Positions 35,225 to 46,134 are shown, counted from the stretch's first letter. The stretch is 64,000 nt of DNA from Candidatus Neomarinimicrobiota bacterium (GCA_021157965.1 JAGGVO010000012.1:113115-177114), one strand, 5' to 3'. Notes: a model not told the origin generated them from the sequence alone. Translations and numbers: made by a program.

Positions 35225-36616
35225 TTATAATTCACGTCTTAATCTGGCAACGGGAATTCCCATTTGTTCACGATATTTTGCCACGGTTCGCCGGGCGATA
35301 TTGAATCCCCGTTCTTTCAAGGCCCGGACCATTTTTTCATCATTGAGGGGATGCCGTTTATCCTCACGGTCCACAATTTCTTTCAGTGCCTGTTTAATCA
35401 GGCGCGTGGATACATCGTCGCCGTCCACATCTTTCATCCCCTCGGAAAAAAAATATTTTAACTCATATAACCCCACGGGTGTCTGGACATACTTGCCGTT
35501 GGTAACCCGTGAGATAGTGGAAATATCCATGCCCACTTCTTCAGCAATATCTTTTAAAATCATGGGTTTCAAACTATCCGGCCGTCCTTCAAAAAAGTGC
35601 CGTTGCCTTTTAATGATGGCTTTCATCACCCGGATCATGGTGTCACGGCGCTGATACACAGACTGAATGAACCAGCGGGCGGAATCAATCTTTTTTTTCA
35701 GATAATCGCGGGTTTCCTTATCCAATTTCTTCTTTTGAGACGCCAGCTCCAGATAAGTAGATGAAATTTTAAGTTCCGGGATGGATCCGTCATTCACCGT
35801 GACCTGAAAGGTGCCGTCCTCTTCAGTCACAATCAGATCGGGAACCACCACATAATTGGCAAAGGACGAATCATCTGACGCCGGTTTGGGGTTCAGGCGG
35901 CCGATAATTTTCCGTGCTTTATTCAAATCCTCCCGGGAAATTCCCAGTTGACGGATAATTTGCTCGTAACGGTGATTGGCAAAATCGTTAAAATGGTCTT
36001 TTACAATATTTACCACATAGTCCGGGACATCCATTTCTCTTAATTGGCTTAAGAGACATTCCCGTAAATCCCGTGAACCGATACCCGGCGGATCCATCTG
36101 CTGAATGAGTTTAAGCACTCCCTCCACTTTTTCCGGTGCAACATTCAAACGGTAGGCGATATTTTCAACCGCCACTTTCAGATAACCATCGGAGTCTGTA
36201 TTCCAGATAATCTGTTCGGCAATCATCATGTCTTCTTCACTAAGACCGCTGGTGCGGATCTGCTGTAAAATTTTCTCAAAAAATCCGGGGGTATCGGGTT
36301 GTGGAAGGTCCGGTAACTCTTCCTGTCCTCCGTATGAGAGTCCGGCCGACCGGTTCGCCCGGCTGAACAGCGATTCCCAGTCATATTCCGGATCATCATA
36401 GGTTTTATGACTCTCCCGGTTTTCATCCCCCTGTTTCCGTTCCAGTTTTCGGAGTGTTGCCTTTTCGTCAATTTCCAGTGCAGGATTTTTTTCCAGTTCT
36501 TCATCAATGGCCTGTTCCAGATTTTGGATGGGCAATTGTAACAGAGCAGAGAGTTGAATCTGCTGAGGTGTAAGTTTTAGAAGTTGTTCCTGAGACAGGT
36601 GTAATTTGAGGGTCAT
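35225..36616 (-). CDS. rpoN: RNA polymerase sigma-54 factor
   Basis: Alternative sigma factor that needs AAA+ activators and directs -24/-12 promoters. The chosen start MTLKLHLSQEQLLKLTPQQIQ (ATG 36616, 463 residues) gives the normal region I beginning; a frame extension of 18 codons overlaps lptB and is rejected. Region I is Gln/Leu-rich (QLSALLQLPIQNLEQAI), and region III is from about 90 onward. The HTH is near ILKDIAEEVGMDISTISRVTNGKYVQTP. The RpoN box is ARRTVAKYREQMGIP close to the C terminus. It is embedded after lptB, as in many Gram-negatives. Confidence 0.95.
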   Translation of the reverse strand: MTLKLHLSQEQLLKLTPQQIQLSALLQLPIQNLEQAIDEELEKNPALEIDEKATLRKLERKQGDENRESHKTYDDPEYDWESLFSRANRSAGLSYGGQEELPDLPQPDTPGFFEKILQQIRTSGLSEEDMMIAEQIIWNTDSDGYLKVAVENIAYRLNVAPEKVEGVLKLIQQMDPPGIGSRDLRECLLSQLREMDVPDYVVNIVKDHFNDFANHRYEQIIRQLGISREDLNKARKIIGRLNPKPASDDSSFANYVVVPDLIVTEEDGTFQVTVNDGSIPELKISSTYLELASQKKKLDKETRDYLKKKIDSARWFIQSVYQRRDTMIRVMKAIIKRQRHFFEGRPDSLKPMILKDIAEEVGMDISTISRVTNGKYVQTPVGLYELKYFFSEGMKDVDGDDVSTRLIKQALKEIVDREDKRHPLNDEKMVRALKERGFNIARRTVAKYREQMGIPVARLRREL

Positions 36617-36623
36617 AGGAATT

Positions 36624-37352
36624 TTATCGGTCAAGTTTGAATTTTTCGCCCAAATAGAGTTTTTTCGCATCGGGATCTTCAGCCAGGAAGTGGGCTGTGC
36701 CTTCCTTCAGGATTTGTCCTTCGAACAACAGGTAAGACCGGTCCGTAATACTCAGGGTTTCGTGGACATTATGGTCTGTAATGACCACACCGATATTTCT
36801 TTTTTTCAAATCCAGGATAATGGACTGGATATCCTCAACGGCGATGGGATCAATACCGGCAAAGGGCTCATCCAGGAGAATAAAATCCGGGTGAGAGGCC
36901 AATGCACGGGCAATTTCAATTCGACGTCGTTCTCCGCCACTCAGAGTAAAAGCTTTGTTTTTCCGGATATGCTGAATGTGGAATTCATCAAGTAAGCGGT
37001 CAATTTCCTTTAAAATCTCTTCTTTGCGCAAACCCATCATTTCCAGAACCAGGCGGAGATTATCTTCTACGGAAAGTTTTCTGAAAACGGAAGCTTCCTG
37101 GGAAAGATAACCGATTCCCAATCTGGCCCGTTTATACATGGGAAGCTGTGTTATTTCCCTATCATCCAAAAAAATCCGGCCGGCATCGGGGCGGATCATG
37201 CCGGTAATCATGTAAAAAGTCGTTGTTTTTCCTGCACCGTTTGGACCCAGGAGTCCCACAATTTCCCCTTTTTCGGCATGGACGGATACATGATCCACCA
37301 CTTTTCGTTTCCCGTATATTTTTACAAGATTTTTCGCTTTCAGAATTTTCAT
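36624..37352 (-). CDS. lptB: LPS export ABC transporter ATP-binding protein LptB
   Basis: 242-residue ATPase driving LPS extraction by LptFG-LptC to the outer membrane. Walker A is GPNGAGKTT (about 36-44), the Q-loop [20 protein letters not shown] is the LptB-specific variant, the signature is LSGGERRR, and Walker [21 protein letters not shown] is also LptB-typical. The neighbours lptC (upstream) and rpoN (downstream) match the classical lptC-lptB-rpoN order. lptF, lptG and lptA are not in the window. Confidence 0.96.
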   Translation of the reverse strand: MKILKAKNLVKIYGKRKVVDHVSVHAEKGEIVGLLGPNGAGKTTTFYMITGMIRPDAGRIFLDDREITQLPMYKRARLGIGYLSQEASVFRKLSVEDNLRLVLEMMGLRKEEILKEIDRLLDEFHIQHIRKNKAFTLSGGERRRIEIARALASHPDFILLDEPFAGIDPIAVEDIQSIILDLKKRNIGVVITDHNVHETLSITDRSYLLFEGQILKEGTAHFLAEDPDAKKLYLGEKFKLDR

Positions 37353-37363
37353 GGCATATCCGC

Positions 37364-37927
37364 TTAATCTTCCACGTCATATTCCCGGCGGGTGCTGCCC
37401 CGGGGTTTGTCTATCGTCCAGTTTTCAAGCCTTACATCACTTCTGAAACCCGTCCCATAGAGCGTATCCTTTTCAGAAAAGAGTTCAATATCCCCGTCTG
37501 TGTAGACCAGGTTACTGTCATTCAGCCAGAAAAGCGTTTGGGAATACATCACATATCCCGTATCGGACCGGAACTCCACATTGCCAATGGCAATAAGGTT
37601 TTGCTTTCTTTCATTGATAATCCCGCTGTCTGATTTCAGGAAAGAGGTATGCCTGCCTTCATCATTGTAAAAATCCACACGCATACTGTCCCCAATATAT
37701 ACTTCACCGGTCTCGTTAAATTGTTTCATCCTGCCGGCATAGACCCGGGCACTGAGTTTTTCATTCCGACTCATGGTTAAAACGGCATTCCAGCTTTCCT
37801 GGTCAGGGGCTGTCCATTCTTTTTCAAGTTCTTTTTCATCCAGTCGGGAACAGGCCGGACACAAAATGAACAAAGCGGTGCTTATAATAATCAGCCATAT
37901 CAATCTCTTGAAAAATGTGTTTTTCAT
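37364..37927 (-). CDS. lptC: LPS export protein LptC-like
   Basis: 187-residue exported protein with an N-terminal hydrophobic segment ([17 protein letters not shown]) followed by a beta-rich OstA/LptC domain. Visible repeat-like strands are [70 protein letters not shown] and [17 protein letters not shown], the usual 'L.A..g.i......i...GnV' pattern. Cys26 (CPAC) could be a lipobox, as in Bacteroidetes LptC lipoproteins, but the -3 residue is Cys and not canonical. Identity rests on fold pattern plus position between kdsD and lptB. Confidence 0.85.
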   Translation of the reverse strand: MKNTFFKRLIWLIIISTALFILCPACSRLDEKELEKEWTAPDQESWNAVLTMSRNEKLSARVYAGRMKQFNETGEVYIGDSMRVDFYNDEGRHTSFLKSDSGIINERKQNLIAIGNVEFRSDTGYVMYSQTLFWLNDSNLVYTDGDIELFSEKDTLYGTGFRSDVRLENWTIDKPRGSTRREYDVED

Positions 37928-37932
37928 CCTGC

Positions 37933-38904
37933 CTATACAATCCCGGATTTAAGAATATCATGGATATGAATCAGTCCGATAGGTTTCAGGCTGCTGTTAT
38001 TCTGGACTACAAAGACGGAGGTAATGCTATATTTCTCCATCTGGTGAAGTGCACTCACCGCCAGGCGTCCCGGTGTAACTTTTTTGGGATTCCGGGTCAT
38101 GATATCTATCGGTTTGCACTTAAAAATATTCTCATACTTTTCTACAGCCCGTCTTAAATCCCCGTCTGTCACCACACCGATAAGTTCCCCTTTGTCATTC
38201 AAAACCCCCACAATTCCGAGGTTTTTTGCTGTCATTTCCATAACAAGGTTTTTCACTGATGTATCTACCCTTACCACGGGCAACTCTTCATTCCGGTGCA
38301 TCAGGTCGCGGACCGTGAGGAGGAGTTTTTTCCCCAGCATACCGCCCGGGTGGCGGATTGCAAAATCCCGTTTGTTGAACTGCCGTTGTTTCAGCAGGGC
38401 AATTGCCAGGGCATCACCCATAACCAGTGTGGCCGTACTGCTGGAAGTAGGGGCAAGGTTCATGGGGCAGGCTTCTTTTGCCACACTGACATCCAGGAGG
38501 TAATCACATCGCTGGGCCAGGGTAGAATTCTGATTTCCGATAAAACCCACGATTTTGAGCCCCATACGCCGTATGGATGGCATAATCTTGATTATTTCAT
38601 CCGATTCTCCGCTGTTAGAGATAATGAGCAGGATATCCTCGGGAGAAATCATCCCCAAATCACCGTGTTGCGCTTCAGCCGGATGGAGAAAGAAGGCAGG
38701 AGTACCTGTACTGGAGAGTGTTGACGCAATTTTACGGCCGATGTGTCCCGATTTTCCAATTCCCGTTACAATAACCCGTCCCTGGCAACTCAGAATCATA
38801 TTCACCGATTTTGAAAAATCACCGTTCAGCCGGGGAATAAGGTTTTTCAGGGCATTAATTTCATCATCAATAACTTTTTCCGCATCTTTGATTGGATTAC
38901 TCAT
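37933..38904 (-). CDS. kdsD: Arabinose-5-phosphate isomerase
   Basis: Converts ribulose-5-P to arabinose-5-P, the first step of Kdo synthesis. 323 residues from the ATG at 38904, which overlaps the kdsC stop (ATGAGTAA); a TTG three codons upstream is less likely. It has an N-terminal SIS domain (GRVIVTGIGKSGHIGRKIASTLSSTGTPAFFLHPAEAQHGDLG, then SNSGESDEI) and two C-terminal CBS domains (LMHRNEELPVVRVDTSV; IMTRNPKKVTPGRLA), the standard KdsD/GutQ architecture. It lies 5 bp before lptC and directly after kdsC and kdsA. Confidence 0.95.
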   Translation of the reverse strand: MSNPIKDAEKVIDDEINALKNLIPRLNGDFSKSVNMILSCQGRVIVTGIGKSGHIGRKIASTLSSTGTPAFFLHPAEAQHGDLGMISPEDILLIISNSGESDEIIKIMPSIRRMGLKIVGFIGNQNSTLAQRCDYLLDVSVAKEACPMNLAPTSSSTATLVMGDALAIALLKQRQFNKRDFAIRHPGGMLGKKLLLTVRDLMHRNEELPVVRVDTSVKNLVMEMTAKNLGIVGVLNDKGELIGVVTDGDLRRAVEKYENIFKCKPIDIMTRNPKKVTPGRLAVSALHQMEKYSITSVFVVQNNSSLKPIGLIHIHDILKSGIV

Positions 38905-39460
38905 GATTTTCAACCTGTGTATAAAGCATTCTCATTTTATACAATGCCGATTCAAAGCGTTCCTGTGTTTTCAAAATAAGTTCAATAATTTCCCGGACGG
39001 CTCCGTGACCTCCTTCTGCCGTAGTCACATAATCCACAATCTGCCGGATTTCTTCCCGGGCATTGGCAACAGAAAAGGAAACACCTGTTCGCCTTAAAAC
39101 CGGTTCATCAATAAAATCGTCACCCACATACGCCACATCCTCATCGGACATTTTAAATTTTTCCAAAAGTATTTCATAAGGAATTGTTTTATTCATATAC
39201 CCCTCATACACCAGATCAGGAGATATTCGGAGTTCTTTAATCCGTTGCCGGGTTGCTTCCGATGACCGCCCCGATATAATGGCTATGGGAAGTTCGGCAT
39301 ACCGGGCCAGCACGATAGCCGCGCCGTCTGTTGCGTGAAACCGCTTCATTTCACCCATGGCCCCAACATAAAATGAACCGTCGGTATGTACACCATCCAG
39401 ATCAGTAATCAGCAATTTAATTTTTCGAATCCGTTTTTTTAAATCATCTGTCATAAACAC
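38897..39460 (-). CDS. kdsC: 3-deoxy-D-manno-octulosonate 8-phosphate phosphatase
   Basis: HAD-superfamily C0 phosphatase releasing Kdo from Kdo-8-P. 187 residues. Motif I is ITDLDGVHTDG (Asp20, Asp22), motif II is IISGRSS, motif III is VAYVGDDFIDEPVLRR. Absence of a cap domain and length of about 180 fit KdsC. The start is GTG (39460) with GGAG 5 nt upstream; an ATG two codons later is possible. It sits between kdsA (1 bp) and kdsD (overlap). Confidence 0.94.
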   Translation of the reverse strand: MFMTDDLKKRIRKIKLLITDLDGVHTDGSFYVGAMGEMKRFHATDGAAIVLARYAELPIAIISGRSSEATRQRIKELRISPDLVYEGYMNKTIPYEILLEKFKMSDEDVAYVGDDFIDEPVLRRTGVSFSVANAREEIRQIVDYVTTAEGGHGAVREIIELILKTQERFESALYKMRMLYTQVENHE

Positions 39461-39461
39461 T

Positions 39462-40283
39462 TCAACTCCGTATAATGGATGCCAGGATTTTCAGTTCAGA
39501 AATCAGTTCAAACGTTTTATCCAAAGGCCACTGGGTAGCACTGTCGCTCAGGGCATGTTCCGGGTCATGATGAATTTCCATAAAAATCCCGTCCGCTCCG
39601 GCGGCAACCGCCGATTTCGCCAGGGTGGGGACATATTCCCGCATGCCGCCGGTCTCATGCCCCCGCCCCCCGGGAAGCTGGGCGCTGTGCGTTGCATCAA
39701 AGACAACCGGGACATCCAGTTTTTGCATTTCAGGAATAGCCCGCATATCGGCTACCAGATTGTTATAACCGAAACAGCTTCCCCTTTCGGTGAGCATTAC
39801 CTGCTGATTCCCAGACTCGAAACACTTGTTGATCGCCTCTTTCATGTCCCAGGGCGCTAAAAATTGTCCCTTTTTAATATTGACCACCTTCCCGGTTTCT
39901 GCTGCAGCCGCCAGCAGGTCGGTCTGCCGGGACAAAAATGCCGGGATCTGTAAAATATCCACAATTTCTGCAACGGTTTTTGCCTGGCCGGAGTCATGGA
40001 TATCCGTAAGGACCGGCATGTGGAAGGTTTCACGGACCTCACGTAAAATGGCCAGGCCTTCCTCCAGTCCCGGGCCCCGAAATCCATGAATGGACGTCCT
40101 GTTTGCCTTATCAAAAGAAGCCTTAAAAACAAAAGGAATGCTCAGTTCATTGGCCATCTTCGTCAGCATTTCCGCCATGTACAGGGTATGGCGTCGACTT
40201 TCGATGACACAGGGACCCAAAATAAAAAAGAGGGGTTTTCCTTTTCCGGCATGAAAGGGAGGAATATGTAAGGGATTCATCAT
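39462..40283 (-). CDS. kdsA: 3-deoxy-8-phosphooctulonate synthase (Kdo-8-P synthase)
   Basis: Condenses arabinose-5-P with phosphoenolpyruvate to Kdo-8-P. About 273 residues from the ATG at 40283 ([10 protein letters not shown]); an upstream extension would overlap pyrG by 47 bp and is rejected. Signatures are [95 protein letters not shown] and [24 protein letters not shown]. The Asn in KKGQF-type and the Cys-containing RGSCFGY context are as in KdsA rather than DAHP synthase. Confidence 0.96.
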   Translation of the reverse strand: MMNPLHIPPFHAGKGKPLFFILGPCVIESRRHTLYMAEMLTKMANELSIPFVFKASFDKANRTSIHGFRGPGLEEGLAILREVRETFHMPVLTDIHDSGQAKTVAEIVDILQIPAFLSRQTDLLAAAAETGKVVNIKKGQFLAPWDMKEAINKCFESGNQQVMLTERGSCFGYNNLVADMRAIPEMQKLDVPVVFDATHSAQLPGGRGHETGGMREYVPTLAKSAVAAGADGIFMEIHHDPEHALSDSATQWPLDKTFELISELKILASIIRS

Positions 40284-40287
40284 GTGC

Positions 40288-41940
<1,653 letters not shown>

Positions 41941-42693
41941 TTATTCAAACCCATTCTGGCGCATCCATTGCTCCAGTTGTTTCACATCTTCGGGGACATC
42001 CACAGATGGCGAATCATAGTTTGCGAGTGTCACACCGAAATGAAACCCTGCCATCAGCAGTCTCAGCTGCTCCAGGGATTCCTCTTTTTCTACAGGATGG
42101 ACAGGCAAATCACCAAATGCCCGCAATACTCCCTTCCGATAGACATAGAGACCCAAATGTCGGTAAACATTCGGGGGAAGGGCGCCGGTTTGTGACCGGG
42201 GAATAGGCATACGGGTAAAACAGAGGACATTCATAGCATCATCGCACAGGACCTTAACCCGGTTAGGATTATGCCATTCATCCCGTGAAGTAAAAAGCGC
42301 AGCAGTTGTGGCCACATCCAGACCCGGATGATTTATCAAGAGGGAAACGGCTTTATCAATTGTATCCGGATCGATGAAGGGTTCATCCCCCTGGATATTC
42401 ACATAAATATCCGCCGTTACTTTTTCGGCCACCTCCAACAGTCTGTCTGAGCCACTGACATGATCAGGTGATGTTAAAGCAACCTCATATCCCCCGGCGC
42501 AGACTGTTTCAGCGATTCTTTCATCGTCTGTGGCAACAATGACACGATCCAGCAGTTTCGCCTTCAGGGCTTGCCGGACAACCCGGTTGATCATGGGTAT
42601 TCCCCCAATGGGGGCCAGAGGCTTTCCCGGGAATCGTGTAGAACCATAACGTGCCGGAATAATACCGAGGACTGACATTGCGGGTTTGTTCAC
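41941..42693 (-). CDS. kdsB: CMP-Kdo synthetase
   Basis: Activates Kdo with CTP to CMP-Kdo for transfer by WaaA. 250 residues. It opens VLGIIPARYGSTRFPGKPLAPIGGIPMI (nucleotide-binding loop) and contains DRVIVATDDERI, the VALTSPDHVSGSDRLLEV region, VNIQGDEPFID and RHLGLYVYRKG. The ATG at 42693 overlaps the gatC stop by 4 bp; an ATG at residue 6 is also possible. Confidence 0.96.
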   Translation of the reverse strand: MNKPAMSVLGIIPARYGSTRFPGKPLAPIGGIPMINRVVRQALKAKLLDRVIVATDDERIAETVCAGGYEVALTSPDHVSGSDRLLEVAEKVTADIYVNIQGDEPFIDPDTIDKAVSLLINHPGLDVATTAALFTSRDEWHNPNRVKVLCDDAMNVLCFTRMPIPRSQTGALPPNVYRHLGLYVYRKGVLRAFGDLPVHPVEKEESLEQLRLLMAGFHFGVTLANYDSPSVDVPEDVKQLEQWMRQNGFE

Positions 42694-42983
42694 TCTGTCT
42701 CCAACACACGGGGAACTTTAAAGAATTCTCCGTCATGTTCAGGAGCATTATTGAGGACATCCTCCCGGGAAAGAGAGGGAAGATTTTTATCCTCCCGCAG
42801 GACATTGACCATATCCAAAACATGCTTCATCGGCTCCACAGCCTCGACATCCAGTTCATTGAGCTTTTGTACATAATTCAGGATATCACCCAACTGATAG
42901 GTATACAACGTTATCTCTTCATCCGAGAGACTCAGACGGGCCAGTTTTGCGATACGTAACACTTCTTCACGGGAGATGGACAT
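42690..42983 (-). CDS. gatC: Aspartyl/glutamyl-tRNA amidotransferase subunit C
   Basis: 97 residues from the ATG at 42983, which has GGAGG 5-6 nt upstream. The frame extends 48 codons further but that part is low-quality and runs into the intergenic G-rich tract, so it is rejected. MSISREEVLRIAKLARLSLSDEE...LGDILNYVQKLNELDVEAVEPM is the GatC signature. GatC stabilises GatAB, which amidates misacylated Glu-tRNA-Gln or Asp-tRNA-Asn. gatA and gatB are not in the window; gatC is the promoter-proximal gene of the Kdo operon. Confidence 0.93.
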   Translation of the reverse strand: MSISREEVLRIAKLARLSLSDEEITLYTYQLGDILNYVQKLNELDVEAVEPMKHVLDMVNVLREDKNLPSLSREDVLNNAPEHDGEFFKVPRVLETE

Positions 42984-43043
42984 ATTTCCTCCTTGCATAA
43001 AGCATGCCTGGGTTAAATTTAGACCTTCCTTAAGAGAGATACA

Positions 43044-43105
43044 ACGGAGAATGAGAGAGGAGGGCAGGGGGACGAAGAAAGGGATTGGAGGGTTGGGAAA
43101 TTGTA
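43044..43105. repeat. Degenerate G-rich octamer-period tract upstream of gatC
   Basis: Plus-strand purine-rich tract with GG/GGG pairs recurring about every 8 bp (…GGAGGGCA GGGGGACG … GATTGGAG GGTTGGGA). It lies 61-122 bp upstream of the gatC start. Same family as the tracts near 33217, 44551, 53397 and 63726. Confidence 0.6.
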
Positions 43106-43490
43106 AAGCCGGATAGCAGGAAATCAATATTGTATGTTCATAGTATAAACAACAGATTGAATGGATAGTAAATTTTCGTTCGAGAGCCTTTTTTACCGGT
43201 AGAAATCAGATATATTAGATATAAGGATTCGATAATGTGATCGCCCCCCACCCCGGGGGTAAAATACACTGAATTCCAGCTTATTGCAAGATAATATTAC
43301 TTATCATATATATATCTGAATGAATATTATATTGGCCCAATCCACAGGCATTTAGATTTCAGTACCACATATTGGTGTTCCATTTGGTGTTCCATCGCCT
43401 TTGGTGTTCAGACATCTCGTGCTTACTGTGCGCTATTCAAAAATACACATAAATATTGATCACTTTATTTATCGATCTTCCAAAAAACTC

Positions 43491-43518
43491 ATTCATCATG
43501 AATAAATTCAATTTATTC
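43491..43518. promoter_or_regulatory. Two overlapping perfect palindromes
   Basis: ATTCATCATGAAT (43491-43503, 13 bp) and GAATAAATTCAATTTATTC (43500-43518, 19 bp) are each perfect about a single central base and share 4 bp. They lie 26 bp past the trxB stop. They may be a regulator operator or a stem of a weak terminator; no U-run follows on the minus strand. Confidence 0.5.
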
Positions 43519-43543
43519 CCACAAGCAGGGATGATTTCGGAAT

Positions 43544-44488
43544 TCAAGAAACGTTTTCATTCAGCCATCGCTCAGCATCAATTGCTGCGGCACAGCCCGA
43601 TCCGGCAGCCGTAACAGCCTGGCGATAGATTTTATCCTGAACATCTCCACAGGCAAAAACACCTTCAACACTGGTATAGGTCGATCCGGCTTTGGTTTTG
43701 ATGTAACCGATTTCATCCACTTCCAGCTGTCCTTTAAAAGGATCGGAGTTCGGTCTATGGCCAATTGCCAGGAAAAAACCTGAGCAGGGGATATCTTCCG
43801 TTTTTCCCGTCTTTACATTCTTTATACGAACCCCTGTAACACCGGCCTGGTTTTGTACACCTAAAACTTCCTTGACAATACTATCCCACTTGACTTCGAT
43901 TTTAGGATGTTTGATCACCCGCTCGGCCATAATCTTTGAAGCTCTGAATTCATCTCTGCGGTGAATGATAGTCACTTTCTTACCAAAGCGTGTCAGAAAC
44001 AGCGCCTCTTCCATGGCTGTATCTCCCCCACCAACCACGACAATATCTTTATCCTTGTAAAAAAAGCCGTCACAAGTAGCACAGGCGCTCACACCATAAC
44101 CTCGAAGCTTCTGTTCCGATTCAAGTCCTAAATATTTTGCCGAGGCACCGGTAGCAATGATAACGGCCTCAGCCTGAAAAGAGGTATCATCATCCGTCCA
44201 TACGGTAAAGGGGCGTTTTGAAAAATCAACACGGTTAACGACCTTAAAATGGGGTTCAGCACCAAATTTCACAGCCTGTTTTCGAAACAGATCCATCATT
44301 TCAGGACCGGTCGTTCCTTCCGGGAATCCGGGATAATTTTCAACTTCAGTTGTCGTCATCAACTGTCCTCCAGGTTCCATCCCTTCCAGAACAAGGGGTT
44401 TCAAACCGGCACGTGCAGTATAAATAGCGGCTGTCAGTCCGGCAGGTCCCGAACCGATAATAATTACTTTGCGAATATCTTCACTCAT
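43544..44488 (-). CDS. trxB: Thioredoxin reductase
   Basis: FAD/NADPH enzyme that reduces thioredoxin. 314 residues, the normal low-molecular-weight TrxR size. The FAD dinucleotide motif is IIGSGPAGLTAAIYTAR (10-26), the redox-active disulphide is CATC at 136-139 (SACATCDG), the NADPH motif is VVVGGGDTAMEEALFL (about 150-165), and the C-terminal FAD motif is GVFACGDVQDKIYRQAVTAAGSG. The partner is plausibly the thioredoxin at 52979. It is a single gene with its own upstream region. Confidence 0.96.
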   Translation of the reverse strand: MSEDIRKVIIIGSGPAGLTAAIYTARAGLKPLVLEGMEPGGQLMTTTEVENYPGFPEGTTGPEMMDLFRKQAVKFGAEPHFKVVNRVDFSKRPFTVWTDDDTSFQAEAVIIATGASAKYLGLESEQKLRGYGVSACATCDGFFYKDKDIVVVGGGDTAMEEALFLTRFGKKVTIIHRRDEFRASKIMAERVIKHPKIEVKWDSIVKEVLGVQNQAGVTGVRIKNVKTGKTEDIPCSGFFLAIGHRPNSDPFKGQLEVDEIGYIKTKAGSTYTSVEGVFACGDVQDKIYRQAVTAAGSGCAAAIDAERWLNENVS

Positions 44489-44550
44489 GCTTTTTTCTCC
44501 ATTTCAATAATTTTCTGCCTTAGGATTTTTCTTTTCAAAATAAGTTACAA

Positions 44551-44600
44551 AGGAGTGGAGAGTTGGAGTGTTGGAGTGTTGAGTATAGTTGGAAGGAAAG
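44551..44600. repeat. G-rich octamer repeat upstream of trxB
   Basis: Plus strand GAGAGTTGGAGTGTTGGAGT then GTTGAGTATAGTTGGAAGG: the unit TTGGAGTG is tandemly repeated with an 8-bp period and decays to the right. It lies 63-112 bp upstream of the trxB start. Confidence 0.65.
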
Positions 44601-44737
44601 GTGAGATTGAATTTATAAGCTATTGATGACTATGTTAAAATAAAACAAGAAGATATATTTTATTAAATAAGGCTCATGTCGGATATTTAACCAAATCCTA
44701 ATCGGGTCTTTTCCCCTAAAAAAGAGCAAAAAAGGCA

Positions 44738-44768
44738 ACTCACTACTCTCTACTCTCCACTCACAACT
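44738..44768. repeat. ACTCNNN heptamer repeat at the 3' end of lysA
   Basis: Five consecutive ACTC units at exact 7-bp spacing (ACTCACT, ACTCTCT, ACTCTCC and so on). They run from the trxB-lysA gap into the last codons of lysA. They are partly complementary to the G-rich tract at 44551-44563: GAGTGGAGAGT pairs with ACTCTCCACTC at 44752-44762. The 272-bp gap could therefore fold into a long interrupted stem. Confidence 0.65.
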
Positions 44769-46029
44769 CCTTATCGCATTCCTGAGCAATCATATCCTGT
44801 ACGGATTGCCGTTTACGGAGGAGTTTTATTTTTTCGTCACAAGTAATCAGGACTTCAGGGACTTGGGGGAAGGAATTATAATTTGTCAGGGACATCGAAG
44901 CACAATAAGCACCGGCAACGCCGAATGCCAGCAGATCGCCCACATGAACTTCCGGAAATTCCAGGGGCTGAATCCCTTCAGGGTCTCCGGGGACAGGCGT
45001 AAAAATATCCCCGCTTTCACAGCAGTGCCCCACAATAACAACCTTTTCTTTTTTTTCGCGTCTTGCCTTGCCGGCCGGATAGATCTTCATCGGATGGAGA
45101 GATCCGTAGAGTGTGGTCCGGGTCAGGTCGTTCATCCCCGTATCCAGCTTTAAAAAGGTATATCCTTCTTTCCCCGTGGAGATTTTATCCATAACCTCTG
45201 CCAGTAAAATACCTGATGCGGCCACAAAATAGGCCCCCGGTTCGATTTCCAGATCCAGTTTTCTTCCGGTATTTTTGTAAAATATTTCAAAGGCTTCTTT
45301 GACAGACTGTCCGATAACTTGTAAATCTGTTGTTTTTTCTCCCGGGGTCCGTGCCACCTTATATCCTCCACCCAGATTCAGGGTTTTCACATCAGGGAAC
45401 TCCCGGACCACCTGCAAACTCATGTCAACAACCCGTTGCCATGTTTTTGGGTCGCTGCCCGACCCGATATGGGTATGCAATTTCGTGATTTTTAATCCGT
45501 ATTTCTCTGCAATGGCGCGAACTTCGGGTATCCATTCATGCCAGATACCGAAACTACTGGAAGCCCCCCCGACATTGGTCCGGTTGTTGTGCCCCGACCC
45601 GATACCCGGATTGATACGGACACTCACGGCACTTCCGGGAAATTCCCGGCCGTAACGTTCAAGCTGCCGGCAGGAAGAAGCATTGAACAGGATACCTTTT
45701 TTTATTAAATCTTTCAGATTCACCGGATACTCCTGGGCTGTTATCTGAATTTTTTCCGCATCAATTCCGGCAAGGAGTGCCCGTTCAGCCTCATACCCCG
45801 AACTGGCATCAAAATGGATTCCAAGGGCATCAAAAAGCCGCAAAATATAAGCATTGGAATTGGCTTTCATGGCATAGCGGGCCCTGTAGCCAAAGGCATG
45901 GGGAAAATGAAGCACATCTTCCGCTGCATGGCGCAACCCGGTCTCATCATAAACATATACCGGCGTACCTACTGTATCCTTAATCTGAAATGCCCGCTCT
46001 TTTGTCAAGAAATCAAATACTTTAATCAT
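44761..46029 (-). CDS. lysA: Diaminopimelate decarboxylase
   Basis: PLP fold-III enzyme converting meso-diaminopimelate to L-lysine. 422 residues. The Schiff-base Lys is Lys55 in RYAMKANSN; HTHIGSGSDPKTW, LNLGGGYKVAR, EPGAYFVAASGILLAEV and the C-terminal VGHCCESGDIFTP (Cys of the neighbouring active site) and GAYCASM follow. EPGAY and the CESGD block favour DAP decarboxylase over arginine or carboxynorspermidine decarboxylase. The C terminus (ECDKEL) is encoded within the heptamer repeat tract. It is divergent from the heptosyltransferase gene. Confidence 0.9.
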   Translation of the reverse strand: MIKVFDFLTKERAFQIKDTVGTPVYVYDETGLRHAAEDVLHFPHAFGYRARYAMKANSNAYILRLFDALGIHFDASSGYEAERALLAGIDAEKIQITAQEYPVNLKDLIKKGILFNASSCRQLERYGREFPGSAVSVRINPGIGSGHNNRTNVGGASSSFGIWHEWIPEVRAIAEKYGLKITKLHTHIGSGSDPKTWQRVVDMSLQVVREFPDVKTLNLGGGYKVARTPGEKTTDLQVIGQSVKEAFEIFYKNTGRKLDLEIEPGAYFVAASGILLAEVMDKISTGKEGYTFLKLDTGMNDLTRTTLYGSLHPMKIYPAGKARREKKEKVVIVGHCCESGDIFTPVPGDPEGIQPLEFPEVHVGDLLAFGVAGAYCASMSLTNYNSFPQVPEVLITCDEKIKLLRKRQSVQDMIAQECDKEL

Positions 46030-46134
46030 GGTCTCCCTGTTGTTTCGACGTGGAATATACTATGATTTTCCCATGAATCCGAATGTTGCAGACATTTCCG
46101 TGGAACTCCTCTTTTACCGGTCGTATATTTCTTC

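Larger units (their letters stand above)
42984..43543. other. 560-bp intergenic region between trxB and gatC
   Basis: No convincing gene on either strand. It holds, from left to right, the gatC SD, a G-rich octamer-period tract (43044-43105), AT-rich DNA that probably contains the gatC-operon promoter, a small GC-rich palindrome ACCCCGGGGGT (43250-43260), three copies of TTGGTGTTC (43372-43380, 43384-43392, 43401-43409), and two overlapping perfect palindromes (43491-43518) 26 bp from the trxB stop. This is the only long gene-free stretch in the window. Confidence 0.8.

Noticed and set aside
36617..36670. An 18-codon extension of rpoN into lptB.
   Set aside because: Conserved sigma-54 region I begins at the ATG at 36616; the extension overlaps lptB out of frame.
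42984..43127. A 48-codon extension of gatC.
   Set aside because: It translates intergenic repeat DNA; the ATG at 42983 has GGAGG and matches the conserved GatC start.
43372..43409. CRISPR array suggested by three TTGGTGTTC copies.
   Set aside because: Repeats are only 9 bp, the spacers 3 and 8 bp, and no cas gene is present.
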